A stretch of DNA of 64,000 bases from Bacteroidaceae bacterium. GTDB taxonomy: Bacteria; Bacteroidota; Bacteroidia; Bacteroidales; Bacteroidaceae. The DNA lies in contig JAGCPY010000054.1 in the NCBI GenBank assembly GCA_017965425.1, forward strand, positions 1-64,000, in the 5' to 3' direction. Positions 49,584-58,062 of this stretch are shown here, piece after piece. Positions within the stretch are counted from its first letter, which is position 1, and each line of letters opens with the position of its first letter. The position numbers and the translations under genes are program-made. The notes below the pieces were generated by a model. It was not told the origin of the DNA, made no database searches, and worked only from the letters and a program-made list of their open reading frames with translations.

Positions 49584-52280
49584 TTAGAAGCGGAAACCGA
49601 TGTTGAGGAATGCGTTGAATGCGTTGGCGTAGTAGTACTTGGAGTTCTTGGAGAACTTATAGGGACGGGCTTCTCCCGTGTTGTACTTGTCGTCGCGGTT
49701 CTGCTCGTAGCCTCCCGTGCGCATGTTGGTGTTGTTGAGGATGTTATTGAGGCTGAGGTTGATGCTGAGCGTGCGACCGTTTCTCAGACGGATGTAGCGT
49801 CCGATGGAGGCGTCGAGCATGAAGCCGCCGTCAAACTTCTCCTGTTCGGGGGAGTAGGTGTATTCCTGTTCACCGGTTTGTCCGTTGAAGAGGATGCCAC
49901 CATTTTCGTCCAGTTCTGCGCGGGTGACCATATATTGCCATATTTGTTCTCCGGCGGAATTGGTGGCTTGTGCCGAGGTATAGTTGCTAAGGACGTTGCT
50001 TAGACGGCGGTACTGCGAGAAGCCGACGTAAACACGGTCGTAGTAATTGAGGTTCAGACCGAAAAACCAGCCGTTGACGTTGTAGTCAACACCGATGCTG
50101 GCTGCCGTGAGCGGGGTTCCGCTGATGCGCATACCGTCGGCGATGACTCGCAGGGGCATTGCCTTACCCGTGACGGGATTCGCCCAGGTATTGAGGGCGG
50201 TGAGCGTCTCTTCGCTCATGCCTTCGTAGGCCAGCTGTGCCAAGGGGTTGTTGGTGTACTGGGCTTCGCTGATGGTTCCGATAGCATGGAAGCTCAGGTT
50301 GTTGTTGACACGCAGGTTCAGTGCGGCCTCGACACCATAATGCAACTTGTCGATGTCGGTCATTGTCAAGTAGGTAAAGCGCGATTCCTGGTCGTTGTAG
50401 AAGGCGGTCTGTTCGACGCCGTGTTGGAACTTCGTGATGAATCCGGCAATGCGTCCTGAGAGGATGCCGAATCGGAAGTCGTAGGCCAGTTCGGCGTTGA
50501 AGATGTCTTCCAATCCGAGGTGATCCACGAAGTTATTCTGCATACGTGGTGCTACGAAGCTGTTGGCAGGCAGCGGTGCTTCGCTGTCCCATCCTCCCGC
50601 GAGGCTGATGCGGTGGTTGGGTGTCGGGTTGAAGGCCAGACGGAACTTGCCTCCTCCTCCGAGGAACTTGGCCCAACCGCTCTTGCCGTAGGAATTGTAC
50701 TTAGCACGTCCGTTCTGCATCTTGCCGTCGCGCTCGAACATGGTGCCGTCCACGTGTGCGCCGAAGGCAAAGTTCCACTTGCCGTAGTCGTAGAGATACT
50801 GTCCCCACGCCTTGGCTTTGTGGACGTAGATGTTGTAGTCGTAGCCGAATTTGTCGCCTTCCTCGATACGGCGGCTGGGATAGCGGAGGTCGTTCTGTGC
50901 CTCGTCGCTGTTGCGTCCGTAGTCGTTGGCGGCGAATTTGTCGTAGTCGTAGTAATTGGTGGCACCCAACAGGTCTGCCATCGTCTTGTAATGCATACCC
51001 TTCGTGCTGTTGAGCTGCAGACCGATGGTGTATTTGCTGTGGTTGTCGATGGTGCGGTTGAGCACGCTGTTGATGGCAACGACCATCTGGTTGTTGTGGC
51101 GGCGTTCCTGATAGTAGAGTGCATCGCCTCCCTGTGCACCTTCGAGTCTGTTGACGAGGTACATGCGGTCCCAGTTGATCTGTCGGTTGGCCTTGTCGGC
51201 AGTCCAGAAATCATAGAGCGACTGCCACTGGTCGAGGAAATATTTGTTCTCGCCCAGATAGTCGCCGTTGTTTTTCGTGGGGTCGTAAACGTCGAAGATG
51301 CTGGAGGGCAGGTTTTTGTAGTAATCGGGACGCGGGTCGTAGGCGTTGCCGTTCCATCCGAGGGCGGTGCTGCTGTACATCGAGTAGCGGAAGGCAGCGC
51401 TTGTCGAGAGCTTTGTCTTGTCGTTAATGTCGAAATCCCATGATAGGATGGCCGTTGGTTCAAAGTCTTTGACGACGCGGCTGTTTCGCTTCTCTCCGTT
51501 CTGGTAGCCCCAGTAGGGGTTGTAGTAGTGGGAGTTGGCCAGCCAGTAAGCCTCTTCGGTGCTGGCTCCCTGTTGGGCGCGTTCTGTGGGTGCTCCGAAG
51601 GTGACGAGTGATAGGCTGTGGCGGTCGCCCAGCTTCTTCTCGGCAGCGAGATAGTAGCTTAGCGAGTTGTAGAACGTCCCTTCGATGACACCTTCCTTCG
51701 CCCATCGGTATCCGATGCTACCTGCGAACGCCCATCCTTTTTCGTTGAAACCTGTCGCGTGGGTGTACACGGCACGTGCCACGTAGTTGCGGTTACAGCC
51801 AGAGAGCGTCAGTTTGTTGCCTTGCTGTTGCTGGCTGGCACGCATGTTGATGCTCGATGCCCCGCCGATGGTCGGCAGTCCGAAGTTGGTCGTCTCGAAA
51901 GGCGAGGCTCCTTCCCGACTGCGGGTCACGTCGTTCAGTCCGCCTATCATGCTGTAGCTGAAGCGGCCACGTTCCATGTCGTTGAACATGATGCCGTTCA
52001 GGTACGTCTGGTTGTACTGGTTGTCCAGTCCGCGCACGCGGAAGCGCATGGGGCTGAACAAATAGCCAACTTCAGAGAGATAGGGGTCACTCTTCGTCGC
52101 TACCAACGAGGAGACGGTTTGCGCCGTTTCGTTGTCTTCATCGAGCTGCGACTCGGTGAAGGTGAAGTCGGCGTTGTCGTCATTCGCGTTCTTCTGGGTA
52201 GCAGTGGTTTGTGGTTGCTGTGCGAAGACAGTAGATGCCAGGCACCAGACCATTGTCGCGAGCTTTACCCTGTTTGTCAT
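49584..52280 (-). CDS. TonB-dependent outer-membrane receptor
   Basis: An 898-residue outer-membrane receptor. The signal peptide (MTNRVKLATMVWCLASTVFA) is followed by a plug domain (about 30-200) with FRVRGLDNQYNQTYLNGIMF, MERGRFSYSMIGGLNDVTRS and GGASSINMRASQQQQG. A 22-strand-type barrel then runs to a terminal aromatic (FLNIGFRF). No N-terminal carboxypeptidase-regulatory domain is seen, unlike SusC. The start at 52280 opens the signal peptide; the upstream ATG at 52331 overlaps the promoter -7 box. It is the first gene of the operon with DUF5689, DUF6359, NUC1 and EEP genes, so I infer uptake of nucleic-acid fragments or nucleosides. Confidence 0.9.
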   Translation of the reverse strand: MTNRVKLATMVWCLASTVFAQQPQTTATQKNANDDNADFTFTESQLDEDNETAQTVSSLVATKSDPYLSEVGYLFSPMRFRVRGLDNQYNQTYLNGIMFNDMERGRFSYSMIGGLNDVTRSREGASPFETTNFGLPTIGGASSINMRASQQQQGNKLTLSGCNRNYVARAVYTHATGFNEKGWAFAGSIGYRWAKEGVIEGTFYNSLSYYLAAEKKLGDRHSLSLVTFGAPTERAQQGASTEEAYWLANSHYYNPYWGYQNGEKRNSRVVKDFEPTAILSWDFDINDKTKLSTSAAFRYSMYSSTALGWNGNAYDPRPDYYKNLPSSIFDVYDPTKNNGDYLGENKYFLDQWQSLYDFWTADKANRQINWDRMYLVNRLEGAQGGDALYYQERRHNNQMVVAINSVLNRTIDNHSKYTIGLQLNSTKGMHYKTMADLLGATNYYDYDKFAANDYGRNSDEAQNDLRYPSRRIEEGDKFGYDYNIYVHKAKAWGQYLYDYGKWNFAFGAHVDGTMFERDGKMQNGRAKYNSYGKSGWAKFLGGGGKFRLAFNPTPNHRISLAGGWDSEAPLPANSFVAPRMQNNFVDHLGLEDIFNAELAYDFRFGILSGRIAGFITKFQHGVEQTAFYNDQESRFTYLTMTDIDKLHYGVEAALNLRVNNNLSFHAIGTISEAQYTNNPLAQLAYEGMSEETLTALNTWANPVTGKAMPLRVIADGMRISGTPLTAASIGVDYNVNGWFFGLNLNYYDRVYVGFSQYRRLSNVLSNYTSAQATNSAGEQIWQYMVTRAELDENGGILFNGQTGEQEYTYSPEQEKFDGGFMLDASIGRYIRLRNGRTLSINLSLNNILNNTNMRTGGYEQNRDDKYNTGEARPYKFSKNSKYYYANAFNAFLNIGFRF

Positions 52281-52330
52281 GAGATAATGAAATTTGTTTA
52301 GTAAAGTGATAAAGTTTGTAATATCGACCA

Positions 52331-52338
52331 CAAAGTTA
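52331..52338 (-). promoter_or_regulatory. -7 box for the TonB receptor-nuclease operon
   Basis: TAACTTTG on the minus strand, about 50 nt before the start codon. A clear TTTG -33 box was not found at the expected distance. Confidence 0.55.
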
Positions 52339-52429
52339 GCAAAAAGAGTTGAATGTGTCCATAAAACCTTCCATTATTTTTCCTTTCGGCACACAATCAA
52401 GGTAAAAAAGCAAAAAAAAGCACGGATTC

Positions 52430-52461
52430 TTTGGCCACGTCGAAGAAAAGCAGTACCTTTG
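52430..52461 (+). promoter_or_regulatory. Promoter of rpmE2
   Basis: TTTG (52430-52433), 20-nt spacer, TACCTTTG (52454-52461), followed by a leader of about 85 nt. Full consensus match. Confidence 0.85.
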
Positions 52462-52551
52462 CGCCGCAATTAACGAACGCAGAGCCTTCATGAGCCTGCT
52501 ATTTTATTCACTGCCGGTACACAAGCCCGGCTCAACTACTCTCAAACAACA

Positions 52552-52803
52552 ATGAAAAAAGGTATTCATCCCGAAAACTATCGCCCCGTTGTCTTCAAGG
52601 ACATGAGTAACGGCGACATGTTCCTCAGCCGTTCGACGGCCAAAACAACCGACACCGTGGAGTTCGAAGGCGAGACTTATCCCGTTGTCAAGCTTGAAAT
52701 CTCCAGCAGCTCACACCCCTTCTACACAGGTAAGAGCAAGCTCGTCGATACCGCTGGTCGTGTCGATAAGTTCATGAGCCGCTACGCACGTTCACGCAAG
52801 TAA
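52552..52803 (+). CDS. rpmE2: 50S ribosomal protein L31 type B
   Basis: An 83-residue ribosomal protein of the B type. It begins [20 protein letters not shown], continues with a T/V-rich middle, and has [20 protein letters not shown] and the basic end [14 protein letters not shown]. The zinc-binding cysteines of type A are absent, as expected for the zinc-independent form. L31 bridges the ribosomal subunits. It has its own strong promoter and terminator, so it is a single-gene unit divergent from the TonB receptor operon. Confidence 0.97.
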   Translation: MKKGIHPENYRPVVFKDMSNGDMFLSRSTAKTTDTVEFEGETYPVVKLEISSSSHPFYTGKSKLVDTAGRVDKFMSRYARSRK

Positions 52804-52833
52804 GACGGAGCGGAAATAAATTTGATTCACTGT

Positions 52834-52892
52834 ACGGATTCATCTCCGACGAAGAACGTTCTTCCAGGCGATGAATCCGTGCTTATTTTTAT
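52834..52892 (+). terminator. Terminator of rpmE2
   Basis: ACGGATTCATC (52834-52844) pairs with GATGAATCCGT (52870-52880), with an inner perfect palindrome GAAGAACGTTCTTC (52851-52864), followed by CTTATTTTTAT. Confidence 0.85.
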
Positions 52893-52934
52893 ATTAATGT
52901 ATCGCATGCGCGCGTATATCCTTATTTTCGTTAA

Positions 52935-53009
52935 AAAAGCCTCAATCCCTCACCTTCTTTGATAATCGCCTGTCAGCCAGCTGTTTGTTGGTGAGGGATT
53001 GAGGCTTTT
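52935..53009. repeat. Perfect 20-bp inverted repeat at the head of a composite element
   Basis: AAAAGCCTCAATCCCTCACC (52935-52954) and its exact reverse complement (52990-53009) enclose 35 nt. The arms end in A and T tracts, so the hairpin could stop transcription in both directions. The right arm also occurs at 41978-41997. Confidence 0.85.
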
Positions 53010-53100
53010 GTGGTGAAAAAAGCAGGGTAGAGGAGTTGGGGTTGTCTCAGCCAGGGTCGGAAAAGTGGGGGCTGTACAGGGTCGTTTGCCGTTCCTCTTG

Positions 53101-53166
53101 GAAGGTGAATACCTTCGGGGTTGAAGGTGCAGACGTTCCGGATTGAAGGTTCAGACGTTCTGTCGG
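53101..53166. repeat. 22-nt-period array 5
   Basis: Three units start at 53101, 53123 and 53145 (GAAGGTGAATACCTTC, GAAGGTGCAGACGTTC, GAAGGTTCAGACGTTC), exactly 22 nt apart. They follow the perfect dyad by about 90 nt, as in the composite at 41978-42149, and end 36 nt before the 3' end of pgeF. Confidence 0.85.
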
Positions 53167-53201
53167 TCAGCAGTCTTGTCTGCGTGGCGAGGGGTCGCCG
53201 T

Positions 53202-53996
53202 TCACTTGGTAGGTGTCGGTTCCTGTTTGTAGAGGATGCCAGAGAAGATGCGTCCGCTTTTAATGCCGAGCCTCCGTGCCGAGTAGAAACGGTTGTAGTT
53301 ATGATAGGTGCAGATGCCTGTGATGGTGATGGCTTCCTGCGGCACGCCGGCGCGGATGAGCTGCCATGCGTTTGCTTCCCAGAGGTCGATGTGCCATCGG
53401 CGGGACTGTTTCCCCTCGCGTGTAATGGGCTTTGAGGCAATCTGTTGCATGGGGAATCCTGCGAGGTGGAAGGCATCATAGACTTCGTCGCCGACTTCAA
53501 AGGCTGCCGGTCCGATGCTGGGTCCGATGATGCACTGGACGTCCTTGGCGTTGGTGCCGAAGACATCGTACATGGTGGCGAGTGCCAGGACGCCGATGCG
53601 GGCCACCGTTCCTCTCCATCCGGCGTGTACGGCAGCAATGGCGTGGGTCTGTGTGTCGTGGAACAAGAGCGGCACGCAATCGGCGGTCGATACGCCGATG
53701 CAGACGTTGGGGATGTCGGTGACGAGTCCATCCACTTCGTCCAGCCTGTTCCCCGGCTGTTCCAGCACTTCCTGTGTGACGTTCAAGATGCGTGTCCCGT
53801 GCACCTGACGTGGAATCAGCAGTCGGTCGGGAGTGATGTTCAAGTACTTGCATAGATACTTGTTGTTGGCTTTGACGTGACCGGCGTGGTCGCCCGTGTA
53901 GGGCGTGACGTTGAAGCCCGCATAGGGATTATCGCAATCTTCTGTGTGGCGTTCCGTTGAAAAGGCAATGATATTTGGTCCGAGCGCGTGGAACAT
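53202..53996 (-). CDS. pgeF: Peptidoglycan editing factor PgeF (YfiH/laccase-domain family)
   Basis: A 264-residue protein of the multicopper-laccase-domain family (DUF152/YfiH). In E. coli it removes wrongly attached L-Ser from muropeptides; some relatives act as purine nucleoside phosphorylases. Family motifs: LIPRQVHGTRIL, GVSTADCVPLLFHD, AAVHAGWRGTVARIG, CIIGPSIGPAAFEVGDEV, and the C-terminal GICTYHNYNRFYSARR. The metal His and Cys residues are all in place. It follows obgE by 15 bp, in the operon nnr-obgE-pgeF. Confidence 0.92.
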   Translation of the reverse strand: MFHALGPNIIAFSTERHTEDCDNPYAGFNVTPYTGDHAGHVKANNKYLCKYLNITPDRLLIPRQVHGTRILNVTQEVLEQPGNRLDEVDGLVTDIPNVCIGVSTADCVPLLFHDTQTHAIAAVHAGWRGTVARIGVLALATMYDVFGTNAKDVQCIIGPSIGPAAFEVGDEVYDAFHLAGFPMQQIASKPITREGKQSRRWHIDLWEANAWQLIRAGVPQEAITITGICTYHNYNRFYSARRLGIKSGRIFSGILYKQEPTPTK

Positions 53997-54011
53997 GGTG
54001 TCGTGTCGTCT

Positions 54012-55196
54012 TTATCGGTCGTCGTCCATAGGCTCGACAAAGTCTAGATCGTCAAGCTCTTCCAGGTCTTCGATGTCGTCCTCGTCGATGATGATGATGT
54101 CCTCGTCTTCGCCTTCGTCTTCGAGCTCGGCTTGCAGCGTGTTAAGGTCTTTGTCGCGGTGGACGAGAGTCTGCTGGGCTTGGCTGGCGGCGTAGTGCAG
54201 ATGCTCTTCAGCATTGAGCTGGCTCCAAAGAAGGTCCTTGAGTTCGGTGATATGGAAGCCTGTGACGGCGGAAATGAAGAGGTGCGGCAGGTCGTCGGGC
54301 AGGTCGGCTTCGAGCATTTGCATCAGCTCGTCGTCGAGCAGGTCGGCTTTGGTCACGGCCAGCACGCGACGTTTCTCCAGCATGTCGGGGTTGTAGGTCG
54401 CCAGTTCGTTCATCAGCACGTCATAGTCGTGGCGGATGTCGTCGGTGTCGCCCGGTATCATGAAGAGCAACAGGGCGTTGCGCTCGATGTGGCGCAGGAA
54501 ACGCAGCCCCAGTCCTTTGCCTTCGCTGGCCCCCTCAATGATGCCGGGAATGTCGGCCATGACGAAAGAGCGGTTGTCGCGATAGCTGACCACTCCCACG
54601 GACGGCTCCAAGGTGGTGAAGGGATAGCCTGCAATCTTGGGATGTGCAGAGCTGACGGCATTGACGAGGGTGCTCTTGCCGGCATTGGGAAAGCCGACCA
54701 GCCCCACGTCGGCCAGCATCTTCAGCTCCATGATGACCGTCAGCTCCTGCATGGGTTCGCCTGGTTGCGCGAAGCGTGGTGCCTGGTTGGTGCTGGTGGC
54801 AAAGTGCTTGTTGCCCATGCCTCCGCGCCCGCCTTTGAGCAGCATGACGACCTGCCCGTCTTCGGTGACGTCGCAGATGAAACGTCCCGTCTCGGCATCA
54901 TAGACGACCGTCCCGCAAGGGACGTCGATGTAGCGGTCTTCGCCGTCGGCACCGTGCGAACCGTTCTTGCCTCCATTGCCGCCGTGGCTGGCAAAGACGT
55001 GGCGTTCGTAGCGCAGGTGCAGCAGTGTCCAGTAGTTGCGGTTGCCGCGCAGATATACATGTCCGCCGCGTCCGCCGTCGCCGCCGTCGGGGCCGCCGTT
55101 GGGGATGTACTTGGCGCGGTGCATGTGCATGGAGCCGCGACCGCCCTTGCCTGAGCGGCAGATGATTTTGACGTAGTCGATGAAGTTGGTTTCCAT
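54012..55196 (-). CDS. obgE: GTPase ObgE
   Basis: A 394-residue Obg GTPase that acts in 50S ribosome assembly and stress control. The Obg glycine-rich domain (about 1-158) has [20 protein letters not shown] and [20 protein letters not shown]. The G domain (about 160-330) carries G1 [14 protein letters not shown]3 [17 protein letters not shown]4 TKADL and G5 SAVTG. An acidic C-terminal tail follows ([20 protein letters not shown]). The start at 55196 begins the domain; the longer frame is rejected because it overlaps nnr. It is the middle gene of nnr-obgE-pgeF. Confidence 0.95.
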   Translation of the reverse strand: METNFIDYVKIICRSGKGGRGSMHMHRAKYIPNGGPDGGDGGRGGHVYLRGNRNYWTLLHLRYERHVFASHGGNGGKNGSHGADGEDRYIDVPCGTVVYDAETGRFICDVTEDGQVVMLLKGGRGGMGNKHFATSTNQAPRFAQPGEPMQELTVIMELKMLADVGLVGFPNAGKSTLVNAVSSAHPKIAGYPFTTLEPSVGVVSYRDNRSFVMADIPGIIEGASEGKGLGLRFLRHIERNALLLFMIPGDTDDIRHDYDVLMNELATYNPDMLEKRRVLAVTKADLLDDELMQMLEADLPDDLPHLFISAVTGFHITELKDLLWSQLNAEEHLHYAASQAQQTLVHRDKDLNTLQAELEDEGEDEDIIIIDEDDIEDLEELDDLDFVEPMDDDR

Positions 55197-55207
55197 AGGA
55201 AAGAGGC

Positions 55208-56743
55208 TTATGAGGCAGATGTAACAGAGGGGTTGCGTAGGTGGCTGAAGGCCGCCGGCAGGAACCGGATGATGTCTGAGGCGACGAGGCATTCTTCTCC
55301 CAGTTCAACCGCTGCCAGGTCGCCTGCAAGCCCGTGGAGATAGATGCCTAACTGCACGGCCTCGCAGGGCAGATAGCCCTGTGCCAGCAGGCTGGTGAGG
55401 ATGCCGGTGAGAACGTCGCCGCTGCCGGCGGTCGCCATGCCCGGATTGCCGGTGGGGTTGAAGAGCACGTTGCCTGTCGGTGTGCAGATCTGGCTGTAGT
55501 GGCCTTTGACGACCACGAAGACTTTGTGGGTGATAGCCAGGTTGCGTGCACGATTCATGCGTTCGAATGAGCTGCTGCAATGTCCGACAATTCGGTCCAG
55601 CTCTTTCGGGTGTGGTGTGAGAATGCTGTCTGGCGGCAGCTCACGCAGCCAATCCTGATTCGTGGCCAAGATGTTGAGCGCATCTGCGTCGATGACCATT
55701 GGCCCCACTTGCTGTTGCAGGTAGGCGTGAAAGGCGGTGGCTGTGTGGTGGTGGCGTCCGATGCCAGGCCCGATGCCGATGGCCTGATAGTCGTTGGCAT
55801 CGTAGGCCGAAGAGATGGTGTCGGCGTCGATGTCCATCTGCACGATGGCCTCCGGCACAGAAGACTGGAGGATGTCGAGCATGGAGTAGGGGAGGTGAAG
55901 CGTCAGCTTGCCCACGCCTGTCCTCAAGGCAGCTCGGGCAGACAGGATGGCGGCTCCGGCCATGCCGCGGCTGCCCACCACGAGGAAGGCATGGCCCATC
56001 GTGCCCTTATGCGCGAAACGTGGACGGCGACGCAGCAGCTGGCGCACCTCGGCCTCTTCGGTCAGCCACAGATGGCTCTTGAGGTAGTTGAGTCCTTCTT
56101 CGCTCAGCCCGATGGGCAGGAGCGTGAAATCACCCACGAAACGCTGGCTCTCGGAAAAGAAAAACGCCAGCTTGGGCAGCTGGATGGAGAGCGTCGCGTC
56201 TGCGCGAACGACTGAAGAGGTGTCGTTGTAGGCATTGTCTTCGCACATCAACCCCGACGGTATGTCGATGCTGACGATGGTGCACGGGCTCTGGCTCAAC
56301 CGCTTGGTAACGAGTGCAAAGCCACCGCTGATGGGTTTGCTCAACCCCGTGCCGAAAAGAGCGTCGATGACGAGGTCGTCTGAACGCAGGTCGGGGAAGA
56401 CCAACTCTGTGGTAATCTCGATGAGCGTGGCACCTTCGGTCTGGACAAGGCGGTCGCGGTTCGTCTCGCAATCGGGGTTCAGCCGTCCGTTGACGTTGAA
56501 CAGGTAGGCCGTGACCATGCGTCCGGTCTCGGTCAGCATCCGTGCCGTTGCCAGCCCGTCACCGCCGTTGCCGCCCGGACCCGCGAAGACGAAGATGCGT
56601 TGTGTCTCGTCCGGCCAGCGTCGCAGGATCTCGTCGGCCACCGCACGGCTGGCACGTTCCATCAGTTCGATGGAGGCGATGGGTTCGTTCTCGATAGTAT
56701 AGCGGTCCAGTTCGCGGAATTGCCCGCCCGTCAGAATCTTCAT
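55208..56743 (-). CDS. nnr: Bifunctional NAD(P)H-hydrate epimerase / ADP-dependent dehydratase
   Basis: A 511-residue fusion that repairs hydrated NADH and NADPH. The N-terminal YjeF epimerase domain (about 1-215) has [20 protein letters not shown], the [18 protein letters not shown] loop, and [16 protein letters not shown] with the Asp. The C-terminal dehydratase domain (about 225-505) has [44 protein letters not shown], and [17 protein letters not shown] with the catalytic Asp. It precedes obgE by 11 bp. The start at 56743 fits the domain start, and the -7 box at 56779-56786 lies just upstream. Confidence 0.94.
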   Translation of the reverse strand: MKILTGGQFRELDRYTIENEPIASIELMERASRAVADEILRRWPDETQRIFVFAGPGGNGGDGLATARMLTETGRMVTAYLFNVNGRLNPDCETNRDRLVQTEGATLIEITTELVFPDLRSDDLVIDALFGTGLSKPISGGFALVTKRLSQSPCTIVSIDIPSGLMCEDNAYNDTSSVVRADATLSIQLPKLAFFFSESQRFVGDFTLLPIGLSEEGLNYLKSHLWLTEEAEVRQLLRRRPRFAHKGTMGHAFLVVGSRGMAGAAILSARAALRTGVGKLTLHLPYSMLDILQSSVPEAIVQMDIDADTISSAYDANDYQAIGIGPGIGRHHHTATAFHAYLQQQVGPMVIDADALNILATNQDWLRELPPDSILTPHPKELDRIVGHCSSSFERMNRARNLAITHKVFVVVKGHYSQICTPTGNVLFNPTGNPGMATAGSGDVLTGILTSLLAQGYLPCEAVQLGIYLHGLAGDLAAVELGEECLVASDIIRFLPAAFSHLRNPSVTSAS

Positions 56744-56778
56744 GCCATTGAAAGTTGAAACTTGATGCAGAACGGGCA

Positions 56779-56786
56779 CAAAGGTA
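56779..56786 (-). promoter_or_regulatory. -7 box for nnr-obgE-pgeF
   Basis: TACCTTTG on the minus strand, 36-43 nt before the start codon. The spacing to a TTTG -33 box is not clean. Confidence 0.55.
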
Positions 56787-56861
56787 CGAGATTTTGCAGA
56801 AAAAAGCGAGTCCTCTGCAAAAAAGTTTACGGAATAGCATGTAAAGTTCACAGTTTATATG

Positions 56862-56869
56862 TATTTTTG
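56862..56869 (+). promoter_or_regulatory. -7 box for hpt-adk
   Basis: TATTTTTG matches TAnnTTTG and lies 22-29 nt before the hpt start codon. The -33 region is poor. Confidence 0.5.
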
Positions 56870-56890
56870 CAGCCAAAAGAGAGTGTTCAC

Positions 56891-57448
56891 ATGGAAAAAT
56901 TGCAAGTAAAAGACAAAACCTTCGCGATCAGTATCCCGGAGGCAGAGATTCAAAAACAAGTGCGACGCGTGGCCGCAGAAATCGTCAGAGACCTGGAAGG
57001 CAAGCACCCGCTGTTCCTGCCGGTATTGAATGGAGCGTTCATCTTTGCCGCAGACTTGCTGCGCGAGGTAAACATCCCGTGCGAGGTCAGTTTCATCAAG
57101 TTGGCCAGCTATCAAGGCACACAGTCCACGGGCGAGATACGTGAGGTCATTGGCTTGCAGGCCGACATAACAGGTCGCCACATCGTCATCGTCGAAGACA
57201 TCATCGATTCCGGCCTCACGATGGCGCACATGCTGGAGACCTTGCAGGCCCACAATCCGGCCAGCATCTCGGTCTGCGCCTTGCTCGTCAAGCCCGGCGC
57301 ATTGAAAGTGGAGATTCCCATCCACTACAAGTGCATGGAAATCCCGAACGACTTCATCGTCGGCTATGGCCTTGACTACGATGGCGACGGACGCAATACG
57401 CGCGACATCTATACGCTGGTCAAGGATCCTGAACTCTTCTCGGAATAA
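56891..57448 (+). CDS. hpt: Hypoxanthine phosphoribosyltransferase
   Basis: A 185-residue purine-salvage enzyme that joins hypoxanthine or guanine to PRPP. It shows LPVLNGAFIFAADLLREV, FIKLASYQGTQSTGEIREVI, the PRPP motif IVIVEDIIDSGLTMAHMLET, and VEIPIHYKCMEIPNDFIVGY with GLDYDGDGRN. The start at 56891 follows a TATTTTTG -7 box; the longer frame is rejected because it includes the promoter. It precedes adk by 32 bp, a purine-nucleotide pair divergent from nnr-obgE-pgeF. Confidence 0.94.
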   Translation: MEKLQVKDKTFAISIPEAEIQKQVRRVAAEIVRDLEGKHPLFLPVLNGAFIFAADLLREVNIPCEVSFIKLASYQGTQSTGEIREVIGLQADITGRHIVIVEDIIDSGLTMAHMLETLQAHNPASISVCALLVKPGALKVEIPIHYKCMEIPNDFIVGYGLDYDGDGRNTRDIYTLVKDPELFSE

Positions 57449-57480
57449 GAATATTAACGTTCTACATAAAACACGCAAAG

Positions 57481-58062
57481 ATGAAAAACATCATTATCTT
57501 CGGAGCCCCGGGTTCAGGCAAAGGAACCTACAGTGCAGAAATCGCCACCCGCTATGGCATGGGACATATCTCCACGGGCGATGTCCTGCGCAACGAAATC
57601 AAACAAGGCACAGAACTCGGCAAAACAGCCAAAGGATATATAGATAACGGTCAGCTCATTCCCGACCAGCTGATGATTGACATCCTGGCAACCACCTACG
57701 ACGCACTGCCCAAAGGCAAAGGCGTCATTTTCGACGGCTTCCCCCGAACCACAGCTCAGGCTGAGGCCCTGAAGCAGATGCTGAAAGAGCGAGGCGACGA
57801 CCTGGGCATGATGATTGAGCTGATCGTCGGCGAGGACGTGTTGATGGAACGTTTGCTACGCCGCGCACAGATTGAAGACCGTGCCGACGACAACGAAGAG
57901 ACCATCCGCAAGCGGTTCGCCGTCTATCACAGTCAGACAGAACCTCTCTCCAAGTGGTTTGCCGCAGAAGGCATAAGACACACTTTCGACTGGGGCGTCT
58001 GCAAGACAAAGGAAGGTATGCTGGAAGCCATCTTCCAGGAGATTGAACGCGAGAACCCATGA
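57481..58062 (+). CDS. adk: Adenylate kinase
   Basis: A 193-residue kinase that interconverts ATP and AMP with two ADP. The P-loop IIIFGAPGSGKGTYSAEIAT, the AMP site HISTGDVLRNEIKQGTELG, FDGFPRTTAQAEALKQML, and the short LID LLRRAQIEDRADDNEETIRK are clear. The short LID type is normal for Bacteroidetes. The stop overlaps the next start by four bases (ATGA). Confidence 0.96.
   Translation: MKNIIIFGAPGSGKGTYSAEIATRYGMGHISTGDVLRNEIKQGTELGKTAKGYIDNGQLIPDQLMIDILATTYDALPKGKGVIFDGFPRTTAQAEALKQMLKERGDDLGMMIELIVGEDVLMERLLRRAQIEDRADDNEETIRKRFAVYHSQTEPLSKWFAAEGIRHTFDWGVCKTKEGMLEAIFQEIERENP

Noticed and set aside
11233..53166. CRISPR arrays at the five tandem-repeat sites
   Set aside because: The units are back to back with a 22-nt period and no unique spacers, only three or four units occur per site, and no cas gene is present.
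52973..53731. Long minus-strand open frame overlapping pgeF
   Set aside because: It overlaps the clearly recognised pgeF in another phase and its 5' part reads through the 22-nt array. Composition is Ser/Pro/Arg-rich, as expected for a shadow frame.
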